Assembly (NCBI RefSeq): GCF_004912135.1
Contig: NZ_STGU01000019.1
Coordinates: 1 to 53,690, forward strand
DNA from: Rhizobium rosettiformans W3
GTDB lineage: Bacteria; Pseudomonadota; Alphaproteobacteria; Rhizobiales; Rhizobiaceae
Length of the DNA: 53,690 nucleotides
Reading direction: 5' to 3'
The notes below the pieces were generated by a model. That model saw only the letters and a list, made by a program, of their open reading frames with translations. It was not told where the DNA came from and did not search any database. This document shows positions 1 to 11,436 of this stretch, piece after piece (position 1 is the first letter of the stretch; each line of letters opens with the position of its first letter). The position numbers and the translations under genes are program-made.

Positions 1-157
1 GTGTCAGCCTAGTAAGCGGTGCTAGGTGGCGCCTCCGGTAGTCCTCAAACACGTATTCGAGTTCAAGCGTAATTTCATCATAAGGTCTATTAAGATCACT
101 CAAGATGTGACCTGCCTTATCGATTCTAGATTTTGAGTACACCGTTTCAGCTTGCAT
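1..157 (-). CDS. Partial RelA/SpoT-domain protein (N-terminus only)
   Basis: An open frame starts at ATG 157 on the minus strand and runs off the window edge after 52 codons without a stop; an in-frame TGA lies three codons upstream, so the ATG is the likely start. The first residues (MQAETVYSKSRIDKAG) and a following stretch ending FEDYRRRHLAPL resemble the opening of stand-alone RelA/SpoT nucleotidyltransferase-domain proteins, where a 'YS..xVxKAG' segment precedes a 'WRxxHxxPL'-like segment. Such proteins make or act on (p)ppGpp-like alarmones or modify tRNA; which applies cannot be judged because the catalytic part lies outside. The DNA is clearly richer in A/T than uvrB next door, which suggests acquired DNA. 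The family call rests on a short stretch. Confidence 0.5.
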   Translation of the reverse strand, partial: MQAETVYSKSRIDKAGHILSDLNRPYDEITLELEYVFEDYRRRHLAPLTRLT

Positions 158-290
158 GAACCGTCACCGCAGCTTATCTACACGCATAAGATGTTTCTGC
201 TTAGGCGCAGTGAGTCAACTGATTCGAGGCTGGTTTGGTGTTTTTCGATCAGATAGTCGGCTAATTTCGCATCCGTCACTGCTATGCGAC

Positions 291-437
291 CTACATCCCC
301 CACAGCACCCATACCAACTCGACCACCAACGCCACCGTCACACCCCGCACCAGCCATCTCACGCTGGGGGATCGGCTGCGCCAGCCGGCGGTCATGTAGC
401 TGAGGATATCAGAGAGCAGGGCTGCGAGGTCTTGCAT
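291..437 (-). CDS. Possible small single-span membrane protein
   Basis: A 48-codon frame from ATG 437, extendable to a TTG at 488. It begins MQDLAALLSDILSYMTAGW and ends in a hydrophobic segment (VTVALVVELVWVLWGM) that could be one membrane helix reaching the C-terminus. A purine-rich GAGAGGGG lies about 15 bases upstream of the ATG, rather far for a ribosome binding site. I do not recognise the protein. It stands alone between the edge gene and uvrB. The only arguments for it are the amphipathic-then-hydrophobic layout and the lack of another gene here; it could be a chance frame. Confidence 0.25.
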   Translation of the reverse strand: MQDLAALLSDILSYMTAGWRSRSPSVRWLVRGVTVALVVELVWVLWGM

Positions 438-530
438 GGTGTCCGCAGTTGCCCCTCTCTTGGAATTTCTAGCGCTTAGCTGCGCCAAGATGCTGAAATT
501 CCGTTCTTCCCCGCAAGGGGGGAGATAAAG

Positions 531-3611
<3,081 letters not shown>

Positions 3612-3718
3612 GGCCGGAATATGGAGAAGGGCAGCGGCAAAGGGAAGGGGCGGCGGCGGGAAATCAGAACAAAAACGCAACGGGCAAAGGAGGTTGTTGC
3701 CAGCGTGGTGGCAGGAGG

Positions 3719-4750
3719 GTGAGGGCGTCATATCCACACGGATGTGTTGCGCAGATCCGCAGGGTTGCGCATAGTGATGCCGCAACCAATGGGAGGCTTC
3801 GTATCCATACTGCTCATTCGCCCGCACAGCAGTTCACGTCGACGGAGCCGGACTGGTCCGCGGTCAAGGCGGTTGTTCTTGCCCATAGCACGGCGCGTGA
3901 GAGTCTGCTGCGCCAGGAGCGAATGCTCAAGATTTGCGGCCTAGGCGTCATCGCGTTGGCCTGCGGCGCCGGGCTCTGGCTGAGCTACCTCCGGTCCGAT
4001 CCCGAAATCGCGTCCGCGACGCTTTTTCTGGCATTGCTAGCGCCGGCCCCGCTCTTCATGGTCATCGCGGCCAAGCAGCGTCGGTTCCAGACGGATTTCT
4101 ACATCGCAATCCTGCCCCTGCTTCTGCCCGGCCTCGACCAGTGGTCGATCGTTACCAGGAAGCCGGCACGACAGATCGAGCGCATGCCGGGTCATTATTT
4201 CGTTCCGCGCGACGAGATCGATTGCGATTTTCATGTCGAAGGCTCGGTGGCCGGCATTCCATTTTCGATCACACAGACTTTGCTGACGCGGACACGGGGC
4301 GATGACACTGCAGAGACGACGTTTTGTGGCCTCATCGTATGGGTTCAGGCGTCGACCTCATTCCCCGGCGATTTCGCCGCGCTCAGGCGGCCCAACAGGC
4401 AGCGCTCGCTGTGGCAGGGCACCGCGCTACCGGACCGCCTGAGACCGGTTCCCAACACCACACATCTCGGTCGGTGGGCGTATGATTTCGTCACAACGGA
4501 TGTAAGTGCCGCCACCGCGAGACTGTCCGGGCTGGTCGCGGCGGTCGACGTGCTGCTGACGCTCAAGCTCCAGAACCTCCCACAGATTGCAATCAGGGGC
4601 GCGGATATCTTTGTGCTGCTGCCTATGCAGCGCCTCGGTTGGAATGGGCAAACTCCCATTCAGGACCTAGATGTCGATCGGGACATCAGGCCGTTTGCCA
4701 GGATGCTGCACGGCGTGTTGTCACGTGTCGACGCAACGCACGATCTTTAG
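3719..4750 (+). CDS. DUF3137-like membrane protein
   Basis: A 343-codon frame from GTG 3719, with a start I cannot fix: the first about 45 residues look non-coding, and ATG 3923 with an upstream AGGAG is an alternative. Two hydrophobic helices (GVIALACGAGLWLSYL and a following LFLALLAPAPLFMVIA) are followed by a soluble domain. That layout, with an 'F.V...GIPFSITQTLL...' beta-rich segment and a late 'LLPMQ' strand, resembles DUF3137 proteins of unknown function. It is divergent from uvrB and convergent with the GGDEF/EAL gene. No enzymatic motif is visible, so the role is unknown. Confidence 0.6.
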   Translation: MRASYPHGCVAQIRRVAHSDAATNGRLRIHTAHSPAQQFTSTEPDWSAVKAVVLAHSTARESLLRQERMLKICGLGVIALACGAGLWLSYLRSDPEIASATLFLALLAPAPLFMVIAAKQRRFQTDFYIAILPLLLPGLDQWSIVTRKPARQIERMPGHYFVPRDEIDCDFHVEGSVAGIPFSITQTLLTRTRGDDTAETTFCGLIVWVQASTSFPGDFAALRRPNRQRSLWQGTALPDRLRPVPNTTHLGRWAYDFVTTDVSAATARLSGLVAAVDVLLTLKLQNLPQIAIRGADIFVLLPMQRLGWNGQTPIQDLDVDRDIRPFARMLHGVLSRVDATHDL

Positions 4751-4787
4751 GATCGTCGCTCATCAGGACTGCTCGTAAATCTAACGT

Positions 4788-6800
4788 TCACGCCACCGAC
4801 AGGTGTTTCGCCTTGCCCTTGCGCTTGAGCTCGGTGTTGGGCTGGTGGTCGGCGATCCAGGGGTCGAGGGCGCTTGGGGGCATGGGGCGGGCGAAGAGAA
4901 AGCCCTGGGCGGTGCTGCAGCCGAGGCGGGCGAGGATGGCGGCGTCCTCGGGGGTCTCGACGCCTTCCACGACGATTTCGAGCGACAGGGACTGGCCGAG
5001 GCTCACCATGGCGGAGATGAGCTTCTGGTTGGTTTCACTGCGGGCAACGTCTCTGACGAAGCTGCGGTCGATCTTCAGCCGGTCGACCTTCAGGCCGATG
5101 AGATAGGCAAGCGACGAGTGGCCCATGCCGAAATCGTCGACGGCGAGCTTGTAGCCGGCCTGTTCCAGCTGCTTCAGCTGCTCATCGGCGAGTGCCGGAT
5201 CGAGGATCGCCTCTTCGGTGATCTCGATCTCCAGCGCCGAGGGATCGACGTCATGGGCGGTCGTCACCCGCTGCAGCATGGAGGCGACGGAATAGAGGGC
5301 GAATTCGCGCGGCGAGACGTTGAGCGCGACCGTCACGTCCGCCAGACCGAGCTTCGGCAGGCGGCGGGCGAGCAGGCAGGCGTCGCCGGCGATGCGGGCG
5401 GTCAGCTGTTCGGACAGATGCACGGCGCGGGCGGCATTGACGATCTCGGGTGGCGAGACGAAGCCGAGTTGCGGATGCTGCCAGCGGACCAGGGCTTCGA
5501 AGCCGGTGATGCGGCGCGTCATCAGGTCGACCTGCGGCTGGAACCAGGCGCCGAGGACACCGGTATCGATCGCCCGCTCCAGATCCTGTTCGATGATGCG
5601 CTTGCGCTCGGCGTTGCGGCGCAGATCCGGATCGAATTCGCGCAACTGGCGGCGGTCACCACGCTTGGCGTCGTAGAGCGCCATGTCGGCACAGGCGAGC
5701 AGCTCCTCGGCGTTTTCGGCGTGATCCGGATAGGCGGCCAGACCGACGCTGAGGCCGACAACGGCCTGGCGCTGGTGCCAGTGGATCGGACGGCGGCTTG
5801 CCTCGAGCACGGATGCGGCGTGGGCGCGGGCGCGTTCCAGCGCTTCCGGGCCGCTGACCACAACGGCAAACTCGTCACCGCCGAGCCGCGCGATCAGACT
5901 GCCATCCTCGACGATGGAGGAGAGGCGGGCCGCGATCTCGCGGAGCAGGGCGTCGCCGGCGCTGTGGCCAAGCGTGTCGTTGATCGACTGGAAGCGTTCC
6001 ACGTCGAAGATGAGGAGCGCGACCTCTTCCTTGACGACGGCGGCGCGGGCGATGTCGCCGGCCAGACGGCCATGGAAGAACATGCGGTTGGCGAGGCCTG
6101 TCAGCGTGTCGCGATTGGCGAGTGCCTCCAGGCGCGAATTCTGGCGCAGGATGTCGCTGTTAGCCCGCGTCAGGCTGTCGGCAAGCGCCGTCGCCTCGTG
6201 GCGCGCCACCTGGCTGCTGACAAACATGCGTTCCGCCCAGATGCTGCGGCGGATGAAGACCAGGATCATCAGGCAGAGGCAGGCGCCGATCAGGACCTCG
6301 GTGGCGCGCCACAGGGTCAGGAGATTGATTACCAGCGACACCAGGATCGGGATCGAATAGTTGAGGGCAAGCGGCGTGTAGCCGATCTGCTTGATCACTG
6401 AGCCGGCGGCCATCCCGCCCATGATCAGGAAAAGGGCTGCGTGGCGGCCCAGTGGATCGAATGCGGGCACGGTCCAGGGCAGGGTGGCCCAGACCAGGCC
6501 GAGCGCGAGAGCGCCGACGGAGAGAACACGCAGGCTCGTCTGGGGGGCGGAGATCAGCGCGCCGCGTCTGGTCAAGGCGTTCATGCAGTAGGCGCGGGCC
6601 GAGACGACTGCCAGCGCAATGCCGAACCAGACCAAGTTGACGGTGCTTGCCTCATTGTTGAGGTGGATGATCACGAGGCTGACGCACAGCGTGATGAGGT
6701 TGAGGACCAGGGTGGAGCGATAGCCCTCGGCGATGTCCGCCACCTGGGCTTGCAGCACTGCCGGCATTGTCTTGCCGCTTCGGCTCTCACTCAACCACAT
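4788..6800 (-). CDS. Membrane-bound GGDEF/EAL cyclic-di-GMP protein
   Basis: About 670 residues from ATG 6800; an upstream TTG (6842) and the downstream MPAVLQ (ATG 6767) are alternative starts, and no strong ribosome binding site decides. The N-terminal third has about six hydrophobic helices and probably senses a signal at the inner membrane. A GGDEF domain follows with an intact GGDEF active site at about residues 307-311 and the metal-binding DVERFQSIND segment. The C-terminal EAL domain has EAL at about 435-437 and visible LNVSPRE, EITEE, DDFGMGHSS, LKID, VVEGVE and AQGF motifs. Both cyclase and phosphodiesterase activities therefore look possible. The net effect on c-di-GMP cannot be predicted from sequence. 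Confidence 0.93.
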   Translation of the reverse strand: MWLSESRSGKTMPAVLQAQVADIAEGYRSTLVLNLITLCVSLVIIHLNNEASTVNLVWFGIALAVVSARAYCMNALTRRGALISAPQTSLRVLSVGALALGLVWATLPWTVPAFDPLGRHAALFLIMGGMAAGSVIKQIGYTPLALNYSIPILVSLVINLLTLWRATEVLIGACLCLMILVFIRRSIWAERMFVSSQVARHEATALADSLTRANSDILRQNSRLEALANRDTLTGLANRMFFHGRLAGDIARAAVVKEEVALLIFDVERFQSINDTLGHSAGDALLREIAARLSSIVEDGSLIARLGGDEFAVVVSGPEALERARAHAASVLEASRRPIHWHQRQAVVGLSVGLAAYPDHAENAEELLACADMALYDAKRGDRRQLREFDPDLRRNAERKRIIEQDLERAIDTGVLGAWFQPQVDLMTRRITGFEALVRWQHPQLGFVSPPEIVNAARAVHLSEQLTARIAGDACLLARRLPKLGLADVTVALNVSPREFALYSVASMLQRVTTAHDVDPSALEIEITEEAILDPALADEQLKQLEQAGYKLAVDDFGMGHSSLAYLIGLKVDRLKIDRSFVRDVARSETNQKLISAMVSLGQSLSLEIVVEGVETPEDAAILARLGCSTAQGFLFARPMPPSALDPWIADHQPNTELKRKGKAKHLSVA

Positions 6801-7037
6801 AAAACAAAACCCATACCGATCGCAATATATACTCAATAACAAGAGCGACTTAACGGGATGTTACGGCAGCTTTGCGCAATTTAACTAGAAATCATCGGCA
6901 ACTTTTCGGTGTTAAAGTGTGGCCGCCGCCTGCCCGCTTGACGCGCAAAGGACGGGGGCTTGAAACGCCGGCATGATTTCCTCAGGTTGCAGTCGGCGGC
7001 GGGGAGGTTGCCGGGCGCATGCAAGAGAGTTGCACCA

Positions 7038-7062
7038 TGCTCATTCCATATTGCTATGAGCA
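7038..7062. promoter_or_regulatory. Inverted repeat upstream of the DUF486 gene
   Basis: A perfect 7-base inverted repeat, TGCTCAT and ATGAGCA with 11 bases between, lies 55 bases upstream of the DUF486 start. A TTGCAC just before it could be a -35 box. The spacing suits a dimeric repressor or activator, but none is encoded beside it. The rest of the 316-base gap (6801-7116) holds no convincing gene; it should contain the divergent promoters of the GGDEF/EAL gene and the DUF486 gene. Confidence 0.4.
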
Positions 7063-7116
7063 AATATCCGGGGCGACTCGGGTCGCACCTTCATCCTCCT
7101 CTCACACGAGCGTCTC

Positions 7117-7467
7117 ATGCCGAGCTTTTCCCCCGCCGCTCTCTGGCCCATCCTGCTTCTTTCCCTTTCCAACATCTTCATGACCTTCGCCTGGTACGGC
7201 CATCTGAAATACAAGACGTCAGCCCTCTGGATCGCCATTGTCGCGAGCTGGGGCATCGCCTTCTTCGAATACTGCCTTGCCGTTCCGGCCAACCGGATCG
7301 GCGCCGAGGTCTATTCGGCAGCACAGCTCAAGACGATCCAGGAAGTGATCACGCTGATCGTGTTCTCAGGCTTTTCCGTCTTTTTCCTGAAAGAGAGCCT
7401 GACGATCAACCATGCCATCGGCTTTGCGCTGATTGCGGCCGGTGCAGCCTTCGTCTTCCGCGGATAA
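7117..7467 (+). CDS. DUF486 family small membrane protein (DMT-like)
   Basis: 116 residues with four hydrophobic helices, matching the length and pattern of DUF486 proteins, which resemble half-size drug/metabolite transporters. Recognisable pieces are the opening LSNIFMTFAWYGHLK, the central ASWGIAFFEYCLAVPANRIG, and FFLKESLTINHAIGFALI near the end. The protein should sit in the inner membrane, probably as an oligomer; the substrate is unknown. The ATG at 7117 has only a weak upstream GAGCG. A clear hairpin follows the stop. Confidence 0.9.
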   Translation: MPSFSPAALWPILLLSLSNIFMTFAWYGHLKYKTSALWIAIVASWGIAFFEYCLAVPANRIGAEVYSAAQLKTIQEVITLIVFSGFSVFFLKESLTINHAIGFALIAAGAAFVFRG

Positions 7468-7475
7468 GGGATGAG

Positions 7476-7503
7476 AGGGCGCAGTCCGATCTGGCTGCGC
7501 CCT
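7476..7503. terminator. Hairpin between convergent genes
   Basis: A perfect 9-base stem, AGGGCGCAG at 7476-7484 and CTGCGCCCT at 7495-7503, with a 10-base loop. It lies between the stop of the DUF486 gene and the stop of the convergent membrane gene. The T run after the stem is short, so it may act in both directions or only as an RNA 3' end. Confidence 0.65.
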
Positions 7504-7527
7504 TCCACTCCATTCGCCAATGGTCGT

Positions 7528-7965
7528 TCACGGCTGTACGACAGCAGCCCTGGATCCGATGCGCCATGCCGGAACGACGATCGCGAGCATCAGCGCCGTG
7601 TTCAAGAGAACGTTGACGATCGCGCCTGAAACGAAGGATCCCGTGCTGTCGACGAGGTACCAGGCCAGAGTGGATTCCACCAAGAGCAGGCGTGCGAGCC
7701 TGGGATCGGCAAGATACAGCCGGTCGATGACAAGCCACATCATGAGGCCCCAGCCGACCATGACACCGCCGCTGATCGCGGCGAGCATGTGTGCGGCCTC
7801 AGCATCGAGCGCCTGCTGGCCATCCAAGGGCCAAAAGACGATGTCGGTCAGAATGTTGGCCGGCAAGGCCGTTGCGGGATGGGCTCCGGCGGCGACGAGC
7901 AGGCCGAGCAGGATGACGAACAGGCTGGTGAGCTTCAGCCAGGTGGGCGTGAAATCGGCGGACAT
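7528..7965 (-). CDS. Hypothetical four-helix membrane protein
   Basis: 145 residues from ATG 7965, chosen because GAGAGG lies nine bases upstream and because the 40 extra codons of the longer frame are unlike protein. Hydrophobic helices begin around WLKLTSLFVILLGLL, continue through a loop (FWPLDGQQALDAEAAHMLAAISGGV), and end with NVLLNTALMLAIVV. I do not recognise a named family. It is transcribed divergently from the XRE/MmyB-type regulator 150 bases away, so it is a plausible target of that regulator. Confidence 0.8.
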   Translation of the reverse strand: MSADFTPTWLKLTSLFVILLGLLVAAGAHPATALPANILTDIVFWPLDGQQALDAEAAHMLAAISGGVMVGWGLMMWLVIDRLYLADPRLARLLLVESTLAWYLVDSTGSFVSGAIVNVLLNTALMLAIVVPAWRIGSRAAVVQP

Positions 7966-8114
7966 GGCAATATTCCTCTCGTTGTTTGGACGTCCGAGAG
8001 CCTGAAGCGAGCGAGACGGGGCTGCAATTACCCCGGAGGTAAGTGACGGCCTCAAGCAGGCGTGGCAAAACTGCGCTGATGCCATGGTGGCAGCGGAAGA
8101 CAGGGAGACCGGCG

Positions 8115-8888
8115 ATGGCGACTGAATTCGGCGGGCAGCTGAAAACCTGGCGCGGCAAGCGGCGGATGAGCCAGCTGCAGCTGGCGCTGGCGGCCGACGT
8201 CTCTGCCCGTCATATTGCCTTTCTGGAGACCGGGCCGGCGAAGCCGAGCCAGCGCATGGTGCTGCTCCTGGGGGAGGCGCTGGAAGTGCCGCGGGCGGAG
8301 CGCAACCTGATGCTGGACGCGGCCGGATTTCGCGCTGCCTATGCCAGCCGGCCTCTCGAGGGTGCCGCGATGGAGCCGGTGCGCAAGGCGATCGCGCATA
8401 TGATCGAGGGACATTCGCCCTATCCGGCCTTCGTCTTCGACCGGCATTGGCGCGTGCTGGACGCCAATGGCAGTGGCCGGGGCATGTTGGCCGGTTTCGG
8501 GCTCGATATGGGTGACAGCTTCCTCGACTTCCTGCTTCTGCCGGGGCGGGGTGTCGAGCTGGTCGAGAACTGGGTGCAGGTGGCGCAGCATCTGGCCGCC
8601 CGCTTCCGACTGGAGAGTGCGCATCTGGGCGGCGACCTGGTTCTGGAGCGGGCCGCTCAGGGGCTCATTGGGCAGGTGGCGGAAGACGGTGATCCGAACC
8701 GCGGCGGCGACCTGCCACCGGTGCTGACGGTCCGCTTCCGTTTCGGAGGCCAGGTCTATCCGATGTTTTCGACGATGACGCAATTCGGCACGGCCGAGGA
8801 TATCGCGCTGGCCGACATTAAGATCGAGATGTTCTTCCCGATGGACGAGGCCTGCGAGGCGCTGTTCCGGCAGATGGCCGGGCGCTGA
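8115..8888 (+). CDS. XRE-family regulator with MmyB-type ligand domain
   Basis: 257 residues from ATG 8115, preceded by GGGAG at good spacing; the longer frame from 8043 has no such support. Residues 1-70 form a helix-turn-helix (MSQLQLALAADVSARHIAFLE, with the family-typical ETGPAKPSQRMVL after it). The remainder, with HWRVLDAN and a VRFRFGGQVYPMFSTMTQFGT-like segment, matches the MmyB-like PAS-related ligand domain of actinobacterial and proteobacterial regulators, thought to bind hydrophobic ligands. The divergent membrane gene at 7528-7965 is the natural target. The effector is unknown. Confidence 0.9.
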   Translation: MATEFGGQLKTWRGKRRMSQLQLALAADVSARHIAFLETGPAKPSQRMVLLLGEALEVPRAERNLMLDAAGFRAAYASRPLEGAAMEPVRKAIAHMIEGHSPYPAFVFDRHWRVLDANGSGRGMLAGFGLDMGDSFLDFLLLPGRGVELVENWVQVAQHLAARFRLESAHLGGDLVLERAAQGLIGQVAEDGDPNRGGDLPPVLTVRFRFGGQVYPMFSTMTQFGTAEDIALADIKIEMFFPMDEACEALFRQMAGR

Positions 8889-8894
8889 TGCGGT

Positions 8895-9284
8895 TCAGGC
8901 CGAGGGGACGGGCGTCGGCTTGCCCTCGGCATCGAGCGCCACCATGACGAAGGTCGCCTCGGTCACCTTTTCCATGACATGGGTGAGGTATCGCTGGGCC
9001 CAGGTTTCGACCTTGAGCGTCATCGAGGTGCGGCCGACACGGCTGATCTCCGTGTAGACGCAGAGCGTGTCGCCGATCTTGACCGGCATGGCGAAGGCCA
9101 TCTCCTGAACGGCGGCGGTGACGACGCGGCCGCGGGCGCGTTCGGCGGCGCGGATGCCGCAGGCAAGGTCCATCTGGGCCATGACCCAGCCGCCGAAGAT
9201 GTCGCCGGCGGCATTGGCATCGGCCGGCATGGCGAGCGTTCTCAGTGTCAGTTCGCCCGTCGGGGTATTCGCCTCAATCGTCAT
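8895..9284 (-). CDS. yciA: YciA-like acyl-CoA thioesterase
   Basis: 129 residues forming a single hotdog domain, the usual YciA length. The catalytic segment MPADANAAGDIFGGWVMAQMD (here residues about 19-38) carries the Asn/Asp pattern of the family, followed by AMPVKIGDTLCVYTEISRVG. YciA-type enzymes hydrolyse a broad range of acyl-CoA thioesters in the cytoplasm, adjusting CoA pools. It is convergent with the XRE gene, six bases apart, and divergent from the chemoreceptor gene. Confidence 0.92.
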   Translation of the reverse strand: MTIEANTPTGELTLRTLAMPADANAAGDIFGGWVMAQMDLACGIRAAERARGRVVTAAVQEMAFAMPVKIGDTLCVYTEISRVGRTSMTLKVETWAQRYLTHVMEKVTEATFVMVALDAEGKPTPVPSA

Positions 9285-9343
9285 GATTCCCTGATTCTCT
9301 TCTCTTGCATTTCCGCCAAGGAACGACCCTCAGACCAATGGCG

Positions 9344-9362
9344 CCACTACTAATTTTAGTGG
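9344..9362. promoter_or_regulatory. Short hairpin in the yciA / chemoreceptor intergenic region
   Basis: CCACTA at 9344-9349 and TAGTGG at 9357-9362 form a perfect inverted repeat with an A/T-rich seven-base centre. It lies midway between two divergent start codons (9284 and 9463), where an operator would be expected. No regulator is encoded nearby. Confidence 0.3.
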
Positions 9363-9462
9363 GTGAAAATGCTCCCCTCATTTTTCGCAGGCGCGCATTT
9401 ACGGAAATTAGAACTGATAAATATCAAACTTTAGAGATTATGGAATTTTTGGGGGTGGAAGA

Positions 9463-11277
9463 ATGAAAATCATGTCTCTGTCGGTGCGCCTCTATGCACT
9501 GGTCGCACTGGCTCTGGCAGTCCTTGTTGGTGCGCTGACTTACAGCCTGTTTCAGTCCTATGACATGCTGGTCGAGGAGCGCCGGATCGGTCTGGCGCAG
9601 ATCAATGACAACGCTGTCGCGATCCTGGACAAATACCACAAGATGGAGCTGGATGGCACGCTGACGCGCGAGGAGGCGCAGGAGCGGGCTAAGGATGTCA
9701 TCGGTGCCATGCGCTATCAGCCCGATGGCTATATGTGGATCAACGACATGCAGCCGGCCATGGTCATGCATCCGATCAAGCCGGAGCTCAACGGCAAGGA
9801 TCTGAGCCAGAACAAGGACCCGAACGGCAAGCATCTGTTCGTCGAGTTCGTCAATACCGTGAAGGCGAGCAAGGAAGGCTTCGTCGACTATTACTGGCCG
9901 AAGCCGGGCTTCGAGGAGCCGGTCGAGAAGCTGTCGCATGTCATCGGTTTCGAGCCCTGGGGCTGGGTCGTTGGCACTGGCGTCTATTCGGATGATCTTG
10001 CGGCTCTCTTCCGCGGCACGGCAATCCGGTATGGCGTGCTGATCGCCTTTGCTGCAGCCGGTATGGTGTTCTGCGCCTATCTCGTGGTGCGCAGCGTGGT
10101 GAACCCGATCAACCGCCTGAAGGGCGCGATGAACGACATTGCCGAAGAGCGCGTTGAGATTGCGATCGCCGATACCGGCCGTCGCGACGAAATCGGTGGC
10201 ATGGCCCAGACGCTGGTGGTGCTGCGCGACAGCGTGCGCGAGCGCATCAAGCTGCGGGATCGTGAAGTCGAGCAGCAGGCGAGCCTGAACGGCGAGCGCG
10301 AGCGTAACGAGGTGAACCTGCGGACCTCGTCCGAGCGCCAGAACCATGCGATCAACGCGCTGGGTTCGGCACTGGAACGGCTGGCCGAAGGTGACCTGAC
10401 CGTCCAGATCGGCGTGATCGGCTCGGAATATGAAAAGCTGCGGGACGACTTCAACCGCGCGGTGGACTCGCTCGGCAGCGTGATCGCGGCGATCAACCAG
10501 ACGAGCGATGTCGTGACGTCTTCTGCCGGCAATATCAGCGAGGCGACGAACAACCTGTCGAAGCGCACCGAACAGCAGGCGGCGGCCCTGGAAGAGACGG
10601 CAGCGGCGCTGGACGAGATCACCGCGACCGTGCGCACGGCGGCCGAACGGGCGAACGAAGCCCGCCAGATGGTGGCCGAGACAAAGTCGAGCGCCAACCG
10701 ATCCGGTGAGATCGTGCGCAATGCGGTCGATGCCATGGGCCGAATCGAAGGGTCTTCGCAGAAGATCAGCCAGATCATCTCCGTGATCGACGAAATCGCC
10801 TTCCAGACCAACCTCCTGGCTCTGAACGCAGGCGTCGAGGCGGCGCGTGCGGGTGAAGCCGGTCGCGGCTTTGCGGTCGTGGCGCAGGAAGTGCGTGAAC
10901 TGGCGCAGCGTTCGGCCAATGCGGCGAAGGAGATCAAGACGCTGATCAGCGCTTCGGCGGCGGAAGTCGATACCGGTGTGGGCCTTGTGCGTTCGACCGG
11001 CGAGGCGCTGCTCGAGATCGAGGCGCTGGTGAACCGCGTCAACGAGAGCGTTAACACGATCGCGACCGCTGCCAAGGAGCAGGCGACAGGGCTTGCCGAG
11101 ATCAACACCTCGGTCAACCACATGGACCAGATGACGCAGCAGAATGCGGCGATGGTCGAGGAAACCTCGGCGGCCGGCCAGTCGCTGGCGGAAGAGAGCT
11201 ACAATCTGCGCCAGCTGCTCTCGCGCCTGAAGGTGAACGCGGCCCAGGCGGCGGCGGGGCATCGCCGGGCGGCCTGA
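9463..11277 (+). CDS. Methyl-accepting chemotaxis protein with single Cache sensor
   Basis: 604 residues. The first helix is about residues 10-30, and a periplasmic single-Cache domain follows (YMWINDMQPAMVMHPIKPEL, VIGFEPWGWVVGTGVY), known in the family to bind small organic acids or pyruvate-like ligands. A second helix at about 190-215 leads to a HAMP linker and the signalling domain with the conserved hairpin tip EIAFQTNLLALNAGVEAARA. The C-terminus ends GHRRAA and lacks a CheR/CheB docking pentapeptide such as NWETF. The start has GGTGGAAG directly upstream. It is a single gene, not part of a che operon. Confidence 0.95.
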   Translation: MKIMSLSVRLYALVALALAVLVGALTYSLFQSYDMLVEERRIGLAQINDNAVAILDKYHKMELDGTLTREEAQERAKDVIGAMRYQPDGYMWINDMQPAMVMHPIKPELNGKDLSQNKDPNGKHLFVEFVNTVKASKEGFVDYYWPKPGFEEPVEKLSHVIGFEPWGWVVGTGVYSDDLAALFRGTAIRYGVLIAFAAAGMVFCAYLVVRSVVNPINRLKGAMNDIAEERVEIAIADTGRRDEIGGMAQTLVVLRDSVRERIKLRDREVEQQASLNGERERNEVNLRTSSERQNHAINALGSALERLAEGDLTVQIGVIGSEYEKLRDDFNRAVDSLGSVIAAINQTSDVVTSSAGNISEATNNLSKRTEQQAAALEETAAALDEITATVRTAAERANEARQMVAETKSSANRSGEIVRNAVDAMGRIEGSSQKISQIISVIDEIAFQTNLLALNAGVEAARAGEAGRGFAVVAQEVRELAQRSANAAKEIKTLISASAAEVDTGVGLVRSTGEALLEIEALVNRVNESVNTIATAAKEQATGLAEINTSVNHMDQMTQQNAAMVEETSAAGQSLAEESYNLRQLLSRLKVNAAQAAAGHRRAA

Positions 11278-11436
11278 CGGTCGGTCGAGACGACGGCAAA
11301 AGATCCGGGGTCGGTGGAGCGATCTGCCGGCCCTTACTTTTTGCCCCGCAATGCTTGCCGATTTCGTTCATGGCGCATTAAGCCGGGCGGCCCTATGCTG
11401 CCGGAAGTTGTCCCATTCAGGGCCATCGAGGGTGAA

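Noticed and set aside
4803..6401. Plus-strand frame of 532 codons
   Set aside because: Antisense shadow of the GGDEF/EAL gene with no recognisable domain.
6881..7063. 60-codon minus-strand frame before the DUF486 gene
   Set aside because: Not family-like, and it covers the probable divergent promoters.
9424..11262. Minus-strand frame of 612 codons rich in Arg, His and Leu
   Set aside because: Antisense shadow of the chemoreceptor gene.
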